NCBI GenBank assembly: GCA_029204225.1
Contig: CM055101.1
Location: forward strand, 60,395,340-60,459,339
From: Diphasiastrum complanatum
Lineage: Eukaryota > Streptophyta > Lycopodiopsida > Lycopodiales > Lycopodiaceae
Length of the DNA stretch: 64,000 nt
Reading direction: 5' to 3'
In this document: positions 54,747 to 64,000 of the stretch, in pieces
Numbering within the stretch: the first letter of the stretch is position 1
How the letters are laid out: every line of letters begins with the position of its first letter
Made by a program: the position numbers and the translations under genes
The notes under the pieces: generated by a model
Seen by the model: only the letters and a program-made list of their open reading frames with translations
Database searches by the model: none
Told to the model about the DNA's origin: nothing

Positions 54747-54900
54747 TTAACCATCATAGGTGAGCCTCAATGGCTCGAGTCTTGCCCTTGTAGATCTTCT
54801 TGGAGTTCTTGGAGTTCTTGCATCTTGAGGTGGATCCTCAAGTTCTTCTTCACTTGGAAGCTCCTCCTCCATCCTAGCATGATCCTTGGCATCAAGATGA
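54747..54900 (-). pseudogene. Copia-H integrase-RT linker fragment
   Basis: ARMEEELPSEEELEDPPQDA, RTPRTPRRSTRARLEPLRL: the acidic-to-basic linker found before RT in copia pol. Integrase, protease and gag should precede it, but the sequence changes at about 54900 to non-coding leader, so gag through integrase is deleted. Confidence 0.7.
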
Positions 54901-55294
54901 GATCTGATTTTCAGATTTATAGGTCTGAGAAAAAGAACTTCAAACACTTCATTTATGCAAAAAAACACTAGTTTTGATCGACACACATAGCTAGAATCAA
55001 TCTTTTTGCCAAAAAACATTTGTGTATGTAGACTTTCTCTACCTATCCCACAAATCATTTTTCAGAACTTTTAAAAACCCAAAGCCCACTTTAAAACTTC
55101 TCTAACATGATAAAAAATCAGCCCCTAAACAATTCTATAAGCATCACTACTCTCTTCCAAAGAGAACTAGATTCATTGGGTACTTCAACTACAAGCTTCC
55201 TACAACTAGAAAAGCCTATAATCTTCCCAAAAAAATTTAGTTGGTGATCTTAATAGAACTTGAAGAAGATTAGAAAGGTTACCATCCTTTGTCT

Positions 55295-55307
55295 AGCTCC
55301 GATACCA
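55295..55307 (-). other. Primer binding site at the right end of the Copia-H region
   Basis: The minus strand reads TGGTATCGGAGCT, one change from the initiator tRNA-Met complement. Confidence 0.8.
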
Positions 55308-56318
55308 CTTTTACAAGTAGAAGTGAGGATGACCTCCAAATCCAAGGTAGAGCCTTCAAATGTCCTCCAAGCAACCTGCAAGCTTCAAGATGCTCCCCAA
55401 CTCCAAGCTAGGATGCCTCCACTTGCAAGTAAGGATCTGCAAGCCTCCAAGGATCTCTCCTCCACTTGTGTCCCTACTCTTTAAACACAAAGATAGATAA
55501 CAAGCTGGCCTCAAGTATTCACCACCCAACCATAGCTAGATCCAAGCTCCAAGCAAGACCTATCTAGCACCCCCTTGCTAACCATAAACAAATCACAAGC
55601 ATACCACAACACTCCATAGAATCCTCAAGATCCAGATCCTACTTATGCCCCATAACATAAGCAAGATCCAAACCTCAAGCATACTACCACAAGAAAGCAC
55701 TCTACACACTAGTAGCAACACTAAAGCATAAGCAAAGCAAACAAGAGAGATCTCCCCCTCCCAATGGGCGCCCTACTACCCTCATATAGATCCAATGCAT
55801 TATGGAGTTCCATGCACATCCAATGAGAGAGAGAGAAGCCTAGGGGAGTTAAAGAATCTCCAAGAGCCTCCATAGGCTTATGGAATGTCAGAGACTCCTT
55901 CCATAACCTATGACTCTTTGAATGCCTTTCTTGTGGGAGTTGGGAACTCAATGGACACTTTAGAAGGGCGCCCTCCTACTAGGTCTCATTGCCCAAGTTG
56001 TGCAAGTATACTTTGGTCCTAGACCAATAAAGTGATATGGTTCAAGGTTGAGGCCCAAGGTTTAGAAAAATAGTCATCCAATGACTTTCTAACACCTCTC
56101 TAGGTTCCATACCTCCATCCAAGGCATAGACACCTACCTGCCCTTAACCAAGGACACTAGTACCTTAATCTAAGACACCTACCCTTAATACTAAGGGTAC
56201 TCCTTATCCAAGGGTCACGTGACTTCATACCTCCACCTAAGGTATAGTCACTTGTTTGCCCTTATCCAAGGGCACATACCCTTAATCCTAAGGATACCTT
56301 GCCATTTAGCCCCCAACA
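55308..56318 (-). mobile_element. LTR adjoining the Copia-H primer site, different family from its 3' LTR
   Basis: About 1 kb, C/A-rich on the plus strand with many 'caag' and 'ctcc' words, ending TAGCCCCCAACA at 56318 (minus start TGTTGGGGGCTA). The 3' LTR of Copia-H begins TGTGAAAA and shares no evident similarity, so the two ends come from different elements. Confidence 0.6.
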
Positions 56319-56439
56319 CTAAATGGACTATTAGGGGTCTGAAGTACTGCTAGTTATATAGGTATGTAATAATTCTGCTCGGTCCGAAACCATCTTGGTT
56401 TATAGGTACTGCGGCGGCAGGTTGTCTCTCGAACCTTTC

Positions 56440-57469
56440 TTCGTCAGATTCGTCATTCGAATGGGAGATGACTCAAAAATCTTCATTTTCGTGTTTGTCC
56501 TTTTCTCCCTCTGTCATTGGTGGCAGGTCATACTATTGTCTCTCCAGAACTTCGTAGCTGACAGGATCGTCATTGGGCATTGTCCTGGTCTCATCGAATC
56601 TGACATCTCTCATTGTTTTCACAGTGTTCATGTCTGGCATGTAGACTCTGTAGTATGACAGATTATTGTCATAACCTACCAGAAATCCCTGCTCTGCTTT
56701 CTCATCAAGCTTCTTTTGAAGCTTATCAGGAATATGTGCATAAGCTGCACAGCCAAAGATTTTGTTTGGGCTTTCTACCCCACCATAGCTCATGTGGTGT
56801 CGTGTGAGGAACAACAGACTTGCCTGTTCTGTTCTGGATGTATGCGGTTGTAGCTATTGCTTCAGCCCATAGTGCCCTTGGAGCTTTTGAGTAGGCCATC
56901 ATGCATCTGGCTGCTTCCATCAGGGTCCTGTTCTTTCGTTCAGCAACACCATTGTGCTGCGCTGTGTAGGTTGCAGTTCTTCTGTGAATGATGTCACGAT
57001 TATTGCATAGATCAATGAAGCGATTCGAGATGTATTCGCCACCTAGATCTGTTCTGATCTGCTTCACTTTGCTACATGTACATCTCTCAGCCCAATTCAC
57101 ATATTCTATGAATTTATCAAGTGCTTCAGATTTATTTTGAATAAAATACACTTTGGCAAATTTTCTATGATCATCAATGAAGGTTATATAATATTTTGAA
57201 CCTCCTACTGAGATCACATTGAATGGACCACAGATGTCAGAATGCACTAGCTCCAGAATCCTAGTCGTTCTGTAGGAGTCTTTGATGAATGGTGTGCGTG
57301 ACATCTTGCCCTTCAAACATGCATCACAAGTGGTCGAAGTGGTTGCATTCGAGATGCTGACCCCTATTATTGCTCCATGATAGCTTGCTTGGTAAAGTGC
57401 CATTGAGTTCGTGTGGCAGATTCTCCTGTGCCACAGAGTGTTTGGCTGGTCATCATGAGTCTGATGCAC
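56440..57469 (-). pseudogene. Copia-I integrase
   Basis: LWHRRICHTNSMALYQASYH and CDACLKGK (zinc region), LELVHSDICGPFNVISVGGS with the first D, YITFIDDHRKFAKVYFIQNK, IRTDLGGEYISNRF with the second D, TAQHNGVAERKNRTLMEAAR with the E, LWAEAIATTAYIQNRTGKSV. A frameshift near 56810 leads to IFGCAAYAHIPDKLQKKLDE and FLVGYDNNLSYYRVYMPDMN. All three catalytic acids are kept. The element is cut near 56440, before RT. Confidence 0.88.
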
Positions 57470-57790
57470 CTAATCTGCAGGTAGGCGTACCTTCAGATGA
57501 TATGGGTTTCCTTTCCTTCTGCCTTGAGCAATCAAAGTACTGGTACTGGCATCAATCACATTGCATGCTTCATAAAAAAACGTCACATGCATCCTTGCAT
57601 CTACTATTCTTGCTATAGAGAACAAGTCTTATTGCAGAGTAGGCACAAACAGAACATCTTCGAGTCGTCTGTCTCTGCTGTTGGTGTTGAGCCATAGTGA
57701 ACCAATATTGTTCTTGTTCACTTGATGTCTAGATCCATCTCCAAGAACTATGAATCTTGAGGGATCTGCACTTCTGAAATTAGACATTAT

Positions 57791-58147
57791 TCATCTTAAT
57801 GTCACGAAGTGTGAGGTGGCTCCTGAGTCTAGAATTACCTCATGTGTATTAGATGTTGATGCTGCACACACATCTTCACAGATATAGGCAGTCGAACAGT
57901 TTCTGTTTGTTTTTTCTTCGTCCATTTTTGAGCTCTCAGACTCCTCGACATAGGATGAACTATTGTTGTTCTCCTGTATGTTCTGTGTTGATTTGTTTCT
58001 TGGGTTCTGGCTGCAATCCATGGCTGCGTGACCCTTCTTATGGCAATGGATACACTCAATCTTGGGATTGAGCCAGCATGTATCTATTGTATGCCCGTCT
58101 CTTCTGCATCTCATGCAAGTTTTCTTGTCTGCACCTTGTTGTTTCAA
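57791..58147 (-). pseudogene. Copia-I double zinc knuckle and protease
   Basis: Two CCHC knuckles: CMRCRRDGHTIDTC and CIHCHKKGHAAMDC, then an Asn/Ser-rich linker and EVILDSGATSHFV, the protease active site with DSGA intact. A double knuckle is less common in copia gag than a single one, and only this element shows it here. The frame ends right after the active site. The rest of the protease (57470-57790) is in broken frames. Confidence 0.85.
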
Positions 58148-58273
58148 CCTACCTTTGCTCTTCCAGTTGCCTTTGTTGGTTCCCTCAGCTTGCTGATCAC
58201 GATCCTGTCTCTGATTCAGCTCCCTCTTAGACTTGAATTGCTTTTTGGATTTTTCTTTGTTGCCGTAGAGGGC

Positions 58274-58872
58274 CTAGTCAAAACCATCTTTGTGATCAAG
58301 ATGTTCTCTGGCCTCGACTTCCTCTCGAATCTCGACAATCGCCTTTTCACAAGTTGGGTTCATGGCAGGATCTTTCGCAAGTTGGGTTCTTGTCATTTGG
58401 AATGATCTGGGTAAGGCTCTCAATAGGTATGTGAGATGCTTCTCAGCTGACACTGTATTCTCTACTCTAGAGCTATGTAGTGATAGAAACATATCCTTCA
58501 TTTTTCTCACGAAAGAGGTGAGGTCTTTTCCATCCCACTGTAGATAGGTCAGCCGATCTTCCAGCATCATGATTTGACTCCTTGACTTCGTCTGAAATCT
58601 GGTGAGTAATGCATCTCACATCTCCTTAGCTTTGGAGAGTGTAGCTAGGTCAAGTGTGAGACTATCTTTGATGGAAGATGATAGCAAGGCTACTGCCTTG
58701 TCATTTTTCTCCCTCCATTCGCGTAGCTCCTTGCCTGTTGTCGTAGGCATTTCTTCTGTGCCATCCACCCAAGGAAATAGTCCTTCGTCCTTGAGTATCA
58801 ATGATGTTTTAACTTTTTAGGCTAGAAAGTTAGATCCTGAAGAATCAAGTATTGTGCAGATCTTGCTCTGCA
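58274..58872 (-). pseudogene. Copia-I gag (UBN2 type)
   Basis: Same frame with stops after SNFLA and after KAKEM: LILKDEGLFPWVDGTEEMPT, WREKNDKAVALLSSSIKDSL, LLTRFQTKSRSQIMMLEDRL, LTSFVRKMKDMFLSLHSS, HLTYLLRALPRSFQMTRTQL. This gag is of a different lineage from Copia-A and Copia-C/E. A frameshift near 58270 separates it from the knuckles. Confidence 0.82.
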
Positions 58873-58993
58873 TGCTGCTGATTGAAGCCACTGCTTCTTG
58901 GAGTTTGTTCCCTTGTTGATGGTTGTTTGTTTGAATGATTGGCCTTCTGGATCTGCTAGCTTCTTGGCTATGTCAGAATATGACACGATGATC

Positions 58994-59006
58994 GGCTCTG
59001 ATACCA
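58994..59006 (-). other. Primer binding site of Copia-I
   Basis: The minus strand reads TGGTATCAGAGCC, the exact initiator tRNA-Met complement, one base after the LTR end CATCATCA. Confidence 0.92.
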
Positions 59007-59007
59007 C

Positions 59008-59925
59008 TGATGATGATGGAAATCAAGATTGCAGTCGCGAAGCTTTTGCGAAGGAACCATGACTCTCTTGCGTTCAGATGGAGTTCAGATGCGATCGCTG
59101 GACATTGCTAGGTGAATCACTCCTACAGTCCTCCAGAGTGTAGTCAGGCACTGCTTATCTACATTTATAAAATTAATACAACATTCAATATAGTTTCAAC
59201 CAAGGTGCGAAATTCAAATGAACAAGAAAAACTCAGACACACAATTAACAACAGACAAATTTGCATTCGAGATCAGAGACAACGAGAAAAAAATATCTAT
59301 ATTGATCTTTCTCTGATTTCTTCAAGCACTGCATGCAAATCCATGCAGTGTGTTGGCGTGGGAGAAAACACAGTTCTCTCACGAGCAATCGTCTCACTTT
59401 ACTAGCGGACAGTTGGATCTACAGATCCTAGACATAATTGTCTTCGCACGCAGGCGGACATGTATTTTGTATATCATCTTGATTGCTTACTAGCATCAGA
59501 CTACTACAGTACATTGTATGTGTACTCTGTTGATCTATATGTCAAGCATCATCCAATAAGTATAGTCGCTCTATGTAAATCTAAGATTAGAGTGATTAAG
59601 CATCTACAACTAATCAGGGAATTACAAGAGTGGCAGATTAGCCACGACCTAAAATGTATCTGCTGACGTCATGCTATCAGATCAGATATTTGTACTTTTG
59701 GGTACTTGTGTGATCTTTGCTGGTACTCTTTGGAGCATGGAGGGCAGGAGAAGGTTTTGTTTTCGTCGTTGGTTTTCATTTTCATCATTGGTTTTGTTTC
59801 CATTGCTAATTTTGTTTTGGTCGTTTGCCTTCTCTCGTACTGGACCGCAAAAGATTCTTGTGCCAGACCACAAAAGATTCTCGTTCGTGAATCTTTCGTG
59901 TACGCGAACCATTCGTCTTCATCTG
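59008..59925 (-). mobile_element. 5' LTR of Copia-I
   Basis: Starts (plus) TGATGATGATGG. The right edge is placed where Copia-J integrase codons begin, so it is approximate. No second copy exists in the window because the element's 3' end is missing. Confidence 0.6.
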
Positions 59926-60190
59926 CTTTGACTTTGATGTTCTTGCCTATTTTTCTTTGTATTTCTTGAAGAACTAGAAGGCTTCAAATTTTTGCTTCAG
60001 AAAATATACAACAAATCTTTTGGAATAGTCATCTATGAAAATAATAAAGAATTTAGCACCAAGCAGTGATGGTGTCTGCATCAGGCCACATATATCAGTA
60101 TGTACAATGTGAAGAATTTCAGACCATTTAAGATCCAAATCCATAACCTGATCTTTTTTTAGAAAGAAATCAATCCTACCAATGTTGCAA
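59926..60190 (-). pseudogene. Copia-J integrase core fragment (left element)
   Basis: Minus frame: DQVMDLDLKWSEILHIVHTD, ICGLMQTPSLLGAKFFIIFI, DDYSKRFVVYFLKQKFEAF, then a stop and, shifted, IGKNIKVKADE. First catalytic aspartate in HTDICG present. Zinc region, second and third acids absent. It lies on the 5'-LTR side of the LTR at 60226. Confidence 0.75.
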
Positions 60191-60225
60191 ATGTAGAAAA
60201 ATCAACATCTACTCAGCACCACTCT

Positions 60226-60695
60226 TGTTGGGTGTGGTGAATGCGGAATAAAACTTTGGGCTTATCAGCCCTCACACCAACTGAAAAACAGTGAAGAAAA
60301 CTTATGTTATTAGGATCTTGGATTACCCAGAGAATGGAGATTATAGAGCTATTCTGATTGTGATAATAATGAGTATCAGTGTAGAAGTCTTGGACTACCA
60401 TGGAAAGAGATTGCAAAAACAATTAGGCATCTGAGAAAGCCATGCAATTCTCTGATGCTGATATTCTGATAAAGAAATGTAAATATAGTTAGGCATCAAA
60501 GACAGCCATACATTTCTTCGTTTATGATGATTACAGAAGTAGAGTGAGAGTTAATTAACATTCACAAGAATGCAAGAGTTAGAATGATAGCGGATCTGTA
60601 TATTAATGTTGTAATAACAATGATCACATCACAATACAATTGCATTGATAAGCGCGTGATCCTACTTACAGAAATGTAACATTGTTATGGTTTAG

Positions 60696-60791
<96 letters not shown>

Positions 60792-61282
60792 ATCACTAAC
60801 TCTGAGGAGTCAGCTACTAGAAGACATGTTTTTGGTCGTAAGATTTCTATTGGAGTATCTTCATGCATCAACTTGCATCTCTGGTCTATCTACAAGCTCC
60901 TTTCATATATAGCAACTAGTTAATCTTGCATTATTCTAACTTTACAATTACAAGTTTAACAGCTATTTAACTGATCAATTAGATCAATTATTATCGGAGC
61001 ATGAAGATGAAGACAGTTTTTACTTGAAGTCTTGTTTAAATCTGCCTCCTATGGCTTGGAAGTGCCCGAAATCTTGACTGAACTTTTGTCGCATTTTTCG
61101 CAAAATGCTTTGTGTTCAATATCGCCCGAAAGTGAGTGTAAAGACTTTGTTGGTTTTTTCGCCTATTGAAGTTTGTGAGTAGAAATGCAGACTGTTGCGA
61201 AATGCAGTTCTTTTTGAGAGAGAGGTTTACTTAGAAGGAAGGAGGCCAATTAGAATTAGTAAGAGTAAGTTAAAATCCAACA
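60226..61282 (-). mobile_element. Copia-J LTR with internal sequence on both sides
   Basis: TGTTGGGTGTGG to AAAATCCAACA on the plus strand, 1057 bp. On its right is the purine tract CTTAAGGAAAAG (minus) and RNase H, so it is the 3' LTR of the right element. On its left is AGAGTGGTGCTGAGTAG (minus), the degraded primer-site context also seen in Copia-D, followed by integrase codons, so it is also the 5' LTR of a left element. Similar to the Copia-D LTR. Confidence 0.75.
60702..60790. repeat. (TC)n microsatellite in the Copia-J LTR
   Basis: About 44 perfect TC units. The related Copia-D LTR has none at this place. Confidence 0.97.
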
Positions 61283-62850
61283 CTTTTCCTTAAGGTAACT
61301 ACTACGAATCTGAATTACAATTGAGATTTATCATATCTACTAAAGTAGAATGTTTTCTTGACAAAGACAACATATTGTTGGTATGATAGTAACTTAGTAC
61401 AACATCTTTATTTCAAATTTTCTCTCTAAGAAAATGAAATTGAACCTCAATATTCTTAGTTCTATTATGAGTTCGTGGGTTCAAAGATAGAGCTATGCAG
61501 CTTTGATTGTCACATTGGAGTATTGTTGGACTGATCTGTGGAAATTGTAGATCTTGTAGCAACCTTCTGAGCCAAATTATCTCCTTCACTGCTGATGTAG
61601 CTGCAACGTATTCTGATTTTGTAGAGGACAATGAAATACATTTCTGCTTTTTGTTGTTCCATGAAATGAGTCCTCCTGTAAGAAAATAAATGTAACCTCT
61701 TGATTTTTTGGTGTCCATGTCTCCTACCCAATCTGAATCTAAATAAATGATTAGCGAAAGGGTAGCTTCTGTATTACCGTTAAAGCTCAAAGCATAGTGC
61801 TTCATAGCTTGAATGTACTTCAATACTCTTTTCAGAGCCTTCCAATGTTGTAGGCCTAGATTGGGAATGTATTGAGACAGTGTGCTTAACGCATATGCTA
61901 GATCAGGTCGTGTACAGATCATAGAATACGTTATAGATCCTATGATAGACTAATAAGATATCTACATATTTCATGCTGATCTGCTTGAGTTTTGGGACAC
62001 ATGTCTTTTGATAGCTTGGATTCTGGATCCATAGATGTGTCTATCCGCTTGTAGTCTTCCATGCCATATTTGCAAATTACATTGGTTAGATAGGATTTTT
62101 GGCTTATAGTGATTCTTCTTCTTGCGCGATCTCTGTTGATCTCCATATCGAGTAGGTAATGAAATGGGCCTAAACCAGTAATCTCGAATTCTGATGAAAG
62201 CAAAGATTTGGCTTCATGCTGCAACTGATTTGAATAGCTGATAATTAATGAATCATCAACATATAATGCTATTATAACATAGTTTGACCCTTTACGTTTG
62301 AGAAATACATTTGAGTCAGTAGAGCAAGAAGTGAAATTGTGCTGCAACAAGAAGTGATTGATTCTTTCATACTAGGCCCTAGGAGCTTGCTTAAGGCCAT
62401 ATAGTGTCTTATGCAATTTACATACCAAATGCTCTTGACCTTAAAGGACGTAACTTTCTGGTTGATAAATGAATATCTCTTTTTGTATATATTCGTGAAG
62501 GAATGTTGTCTGGACGTCCATTTGGTGAATGCCCAGGTCTCCTACAACAACTATAGGCAGCAAGGTACGAATAGATTGATGTTTTACCATTGGACTGAAG
62601 ATGTCAATGTAATCTATTCCTCCAAGACTTGCTCAAATCCTTTAAACACTAATCAAGTTTTTCATTTGAATATTGATCCATCTGGGCTAAGCTTTAGCTT
62701 GAAGATCCACTTAGAGTCAATAGGTTTTATACCTGTAGGAGGAGTAGCAAGACTCTAGGTTTTTTTCTTCATTAGATAATTGTACTCAGCATCCATGGTA
62801 GCTTTCCATTGGTCTGCATCTGACATTGATAGTGCTTCTACAATAGTAGA
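61283..62850 (-). pseudogene. Copia-J reverse transcriptase and RNase H (right element)
   Basis: RT N-terminus (about 62850-62380) is readable in mixed frames (WKATMDAEYNYLMKKK, SKWIFKLKLSPDGSI). 62350-61940: YVIIALYVDDSLIISYSNQL with YVDD, FHYLLDMEINRDRARRRI, DTSMDPESKLSKDMC. 61922-61413: MICTRPDLAYALSTLSQYI, RNase H start YLDSDWVGDMDTKKSRGYIY, SSTKSEYVAATSAVKEIIWL, CDNQSCIALSLNPRTH. Stop after LREKI, then degenerate C-terminus to the purine tract. Nearest relative is Copia-D. Confidence 0.85.
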
Positions 62851-62857
62851 AGGTTCA

Positions 62858-63229
62858 TCATGACTGATTGAATGCAGGTGCTTGAGTAGATGCTTCTCCT
62901 AGGTGAATGATTGGGATAGCTTCAACTTGTGGTTGAACAGTCATAGATCTAGGCCTATTGATGGTGAATGGAATTGTTGGCACAAACTCATGCATTTCTT
63001 GTTTCTTCTGCTTAAAATCGTAGAACTTGTCTTTGAGGAAGACAATGTCACAATTAACTGAGATTTGACATGTTTCAACATCATATATGGGCAAGGAAAT
63101 CAGTTGCGGCTTGCACCATAGGTTTTTCATGCCAACACTAATTGGTGATCGAGATTGAAAACCATACATAAGCATGAAAGGGCTGAATCTGGTAGCTGAA
63201 TGTTTTGCATTGTTGTATGCAAATTCCAC
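62858..63229 (-). pseudogene. Gypsy integrase C-terminus fused in frame to copia linker
   Basis: A single 123-codon frame. Residues 1-36 (MEFAYNNAKHSATRFSPFML, MYGFQSRSPISVG) are the C-terminal end of a Ty3/gypsy integrase core. Residues about 50-123 (CQISVNCDIVFLKDKFYDFK, then PFTINRPRSM and a Pro/Gln linker) are the 'sVxrDVvFlEdkf' region between copia integrase and RT. The join lies around 63060-63120 and keeps the frame open. Copia-J RT continues downstream. Confidence 0.7.
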
Positions 63230-64000
63230 TAGTGGAAGGTATTGTTCCCATTAGACTGCCGATGGCCCACATATGCTTGAAGCATATCCTCCATCATCTG
63301 ATTAGTCCTTTCCGTTTGACCGTCTGATTCCAGCCCCCAAGTAGGACAAATCCTTAGCAAAAAAGTCACACTTAGACTCCTTGGCAAAGAGCTTTTCCCT
63401 TCTTAGGATGTCCAAGACAATCCTAAGATGCTCTTTATGTTCTACAAAGTCTTATCGAACACTTGGATATAATCTAAGAATACCACTACGAATCTTTCCA
63501 AATATGGCCTGAACAAATCATTCATCATGTATTGGAGTCAAACTAAAAGGCAACAACAAAAAATTCGTATAGACCAAAGCGAGTTCGAAATCCAGTTTTT
63601 GGTATATATTTTGCCTTAATGCGTATCTGATGGTAGTTTGATCTTAGATCTATCTTGGTAAAGTACCCAGCACCACCAGAATAGTCTATTAGATCATTCT
63701 CATCCGCGGCAGTGGATATCTATCTTAACGGTTACCTTGTTCAATTTCTTATAGTCCGATGCAAAATCTTATAGTCCCATCCCTTCTTGGCAACCAGAAC
63801 CATTGGTGATGTCCAGGAGGACTTACTTAGGTTGTACCCACCCCTTTTTTTAAGTAATCATGTAAATACTTACTTACTCAGTCTCTTCGATGCACTCATC
63901 CTATAAGGACGCTGTGCGATTGAAATTGCTCCAGGTATTAGGTCAATTTTATGATCAACTATCCTTTTTGGTGGTAAAACCTACAGGAAGGTCTAAAAAA
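63230..64000 (-). pseudogene. Gypsy-6 reverse transcriptase and integrase remnants, internally deleted
   Basis: Reading right to left: RT N-terminus at 63900-63600 ([10 protein letters not shown]-like, [27 protein letters not shown] in shifted frames), RT palm at 63570-63340 (NDLFRPYLERFVVVF, LRREKLFAKESKCDFFAKDL), then an abrupt join near 63335 to integrase SDGQTERTNQMMEDMLQAYV. RNase H and the integrase N-terminus are lost in the join. It is highly similar to Gypsy-5 (50580-51250) but with many single-base indels. It continues beyond the window. Confidence 0.8.

Overview
The window looks like nuclear DNA from a land plant with a large, repeat-rich genome. The evidence is Ty1/copia and Ty3/gypsy retrotransposons primed by initiator tRNA-Met (TGGTATCAGAGC-type primer sites), a plant-type CACTA transposase with a DUF4218 region, a fragment of a plant-type DENN protein and a decayed LARP1 DM15 region. 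I cannot name the species. I found no intact host gene, tRNA, rRNA or CRISPR array. Nearly everything is transposable element in different states of decay and nesting. Element names (Copia-A to -J, Gypsy-1 to -6) are my own labels.

Layout. 1-1164: AT-rich DNA with an array of palindromic GGCCA units. 1165-7318: Copia-A (minus) with a chimeric 3' LTR. 7319-11842: Gypsy-1 protease (minus), a G/T-rich stretch, Gypsy-2 integrase (plus) and Gypsy-3 reverse transcriptase (minus). 11843-15021: Copia-B (plus), inserted in Gypsy-3 and flanked by CTTTG. 15022-22000: the rest of Gypsy-3, non-coding repeats, then Copia-C (plus, 16516-21259, TSD TAAAG) nested in Gypsy-4 (minus). 22090-24363: Copia-D (minus), bracketed by a 39-bp direct repeat. 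24362-27341: short repeats, a 243-bp GA tract, the LARP1 pseudogene and an LTR with primer site. 27342-38640: a non-coding repeat family in inverted copies, one of them split by Copia-E (30612-36136, both LTRs, TSD TTCAT), then a second GA tract.

38640-43960: CACTA transposase remains, three unrecognised ORFs and the DENN fragment. 43960-47748: AT-rich DNA and two copia tails facing each other (Copia-F and -G), which form a large palindrome. 47749-56318: unidentified DNA, a degraded gypsy-like patch, Gypsy-5 (minus, reading frame nearly open) and Copia-H. 56318-64000: Copia-I, a Copia-J tandem remnant in which one LTR has internal sequence on both sides, and Gypsy-6 joined in frame to copia sequence.

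Functionally the genes are retroelement modules: gag coat with CCHC zinc knuckle, aspartic protease, integrase, reverse transcriptase and RNase H. They run gag-PR-IN-RT-RH in copia and gag-PR-RT-RH-IN in gypsy. Almost all carry stops, frameshifts or deletions. The longest open frame is the 554-codon gag-PR-IN ORF of Copia-E. The best leads are the hairpin-repeat leader of Copia-E, the non-TG..CA LTR ends of Copia-C, Copia-B with a TSD but no 3' LTR, the host gene remnants (LARP1, DENN), and two unrelated loci that share an unrecognised LPSF..EWI protein motif.
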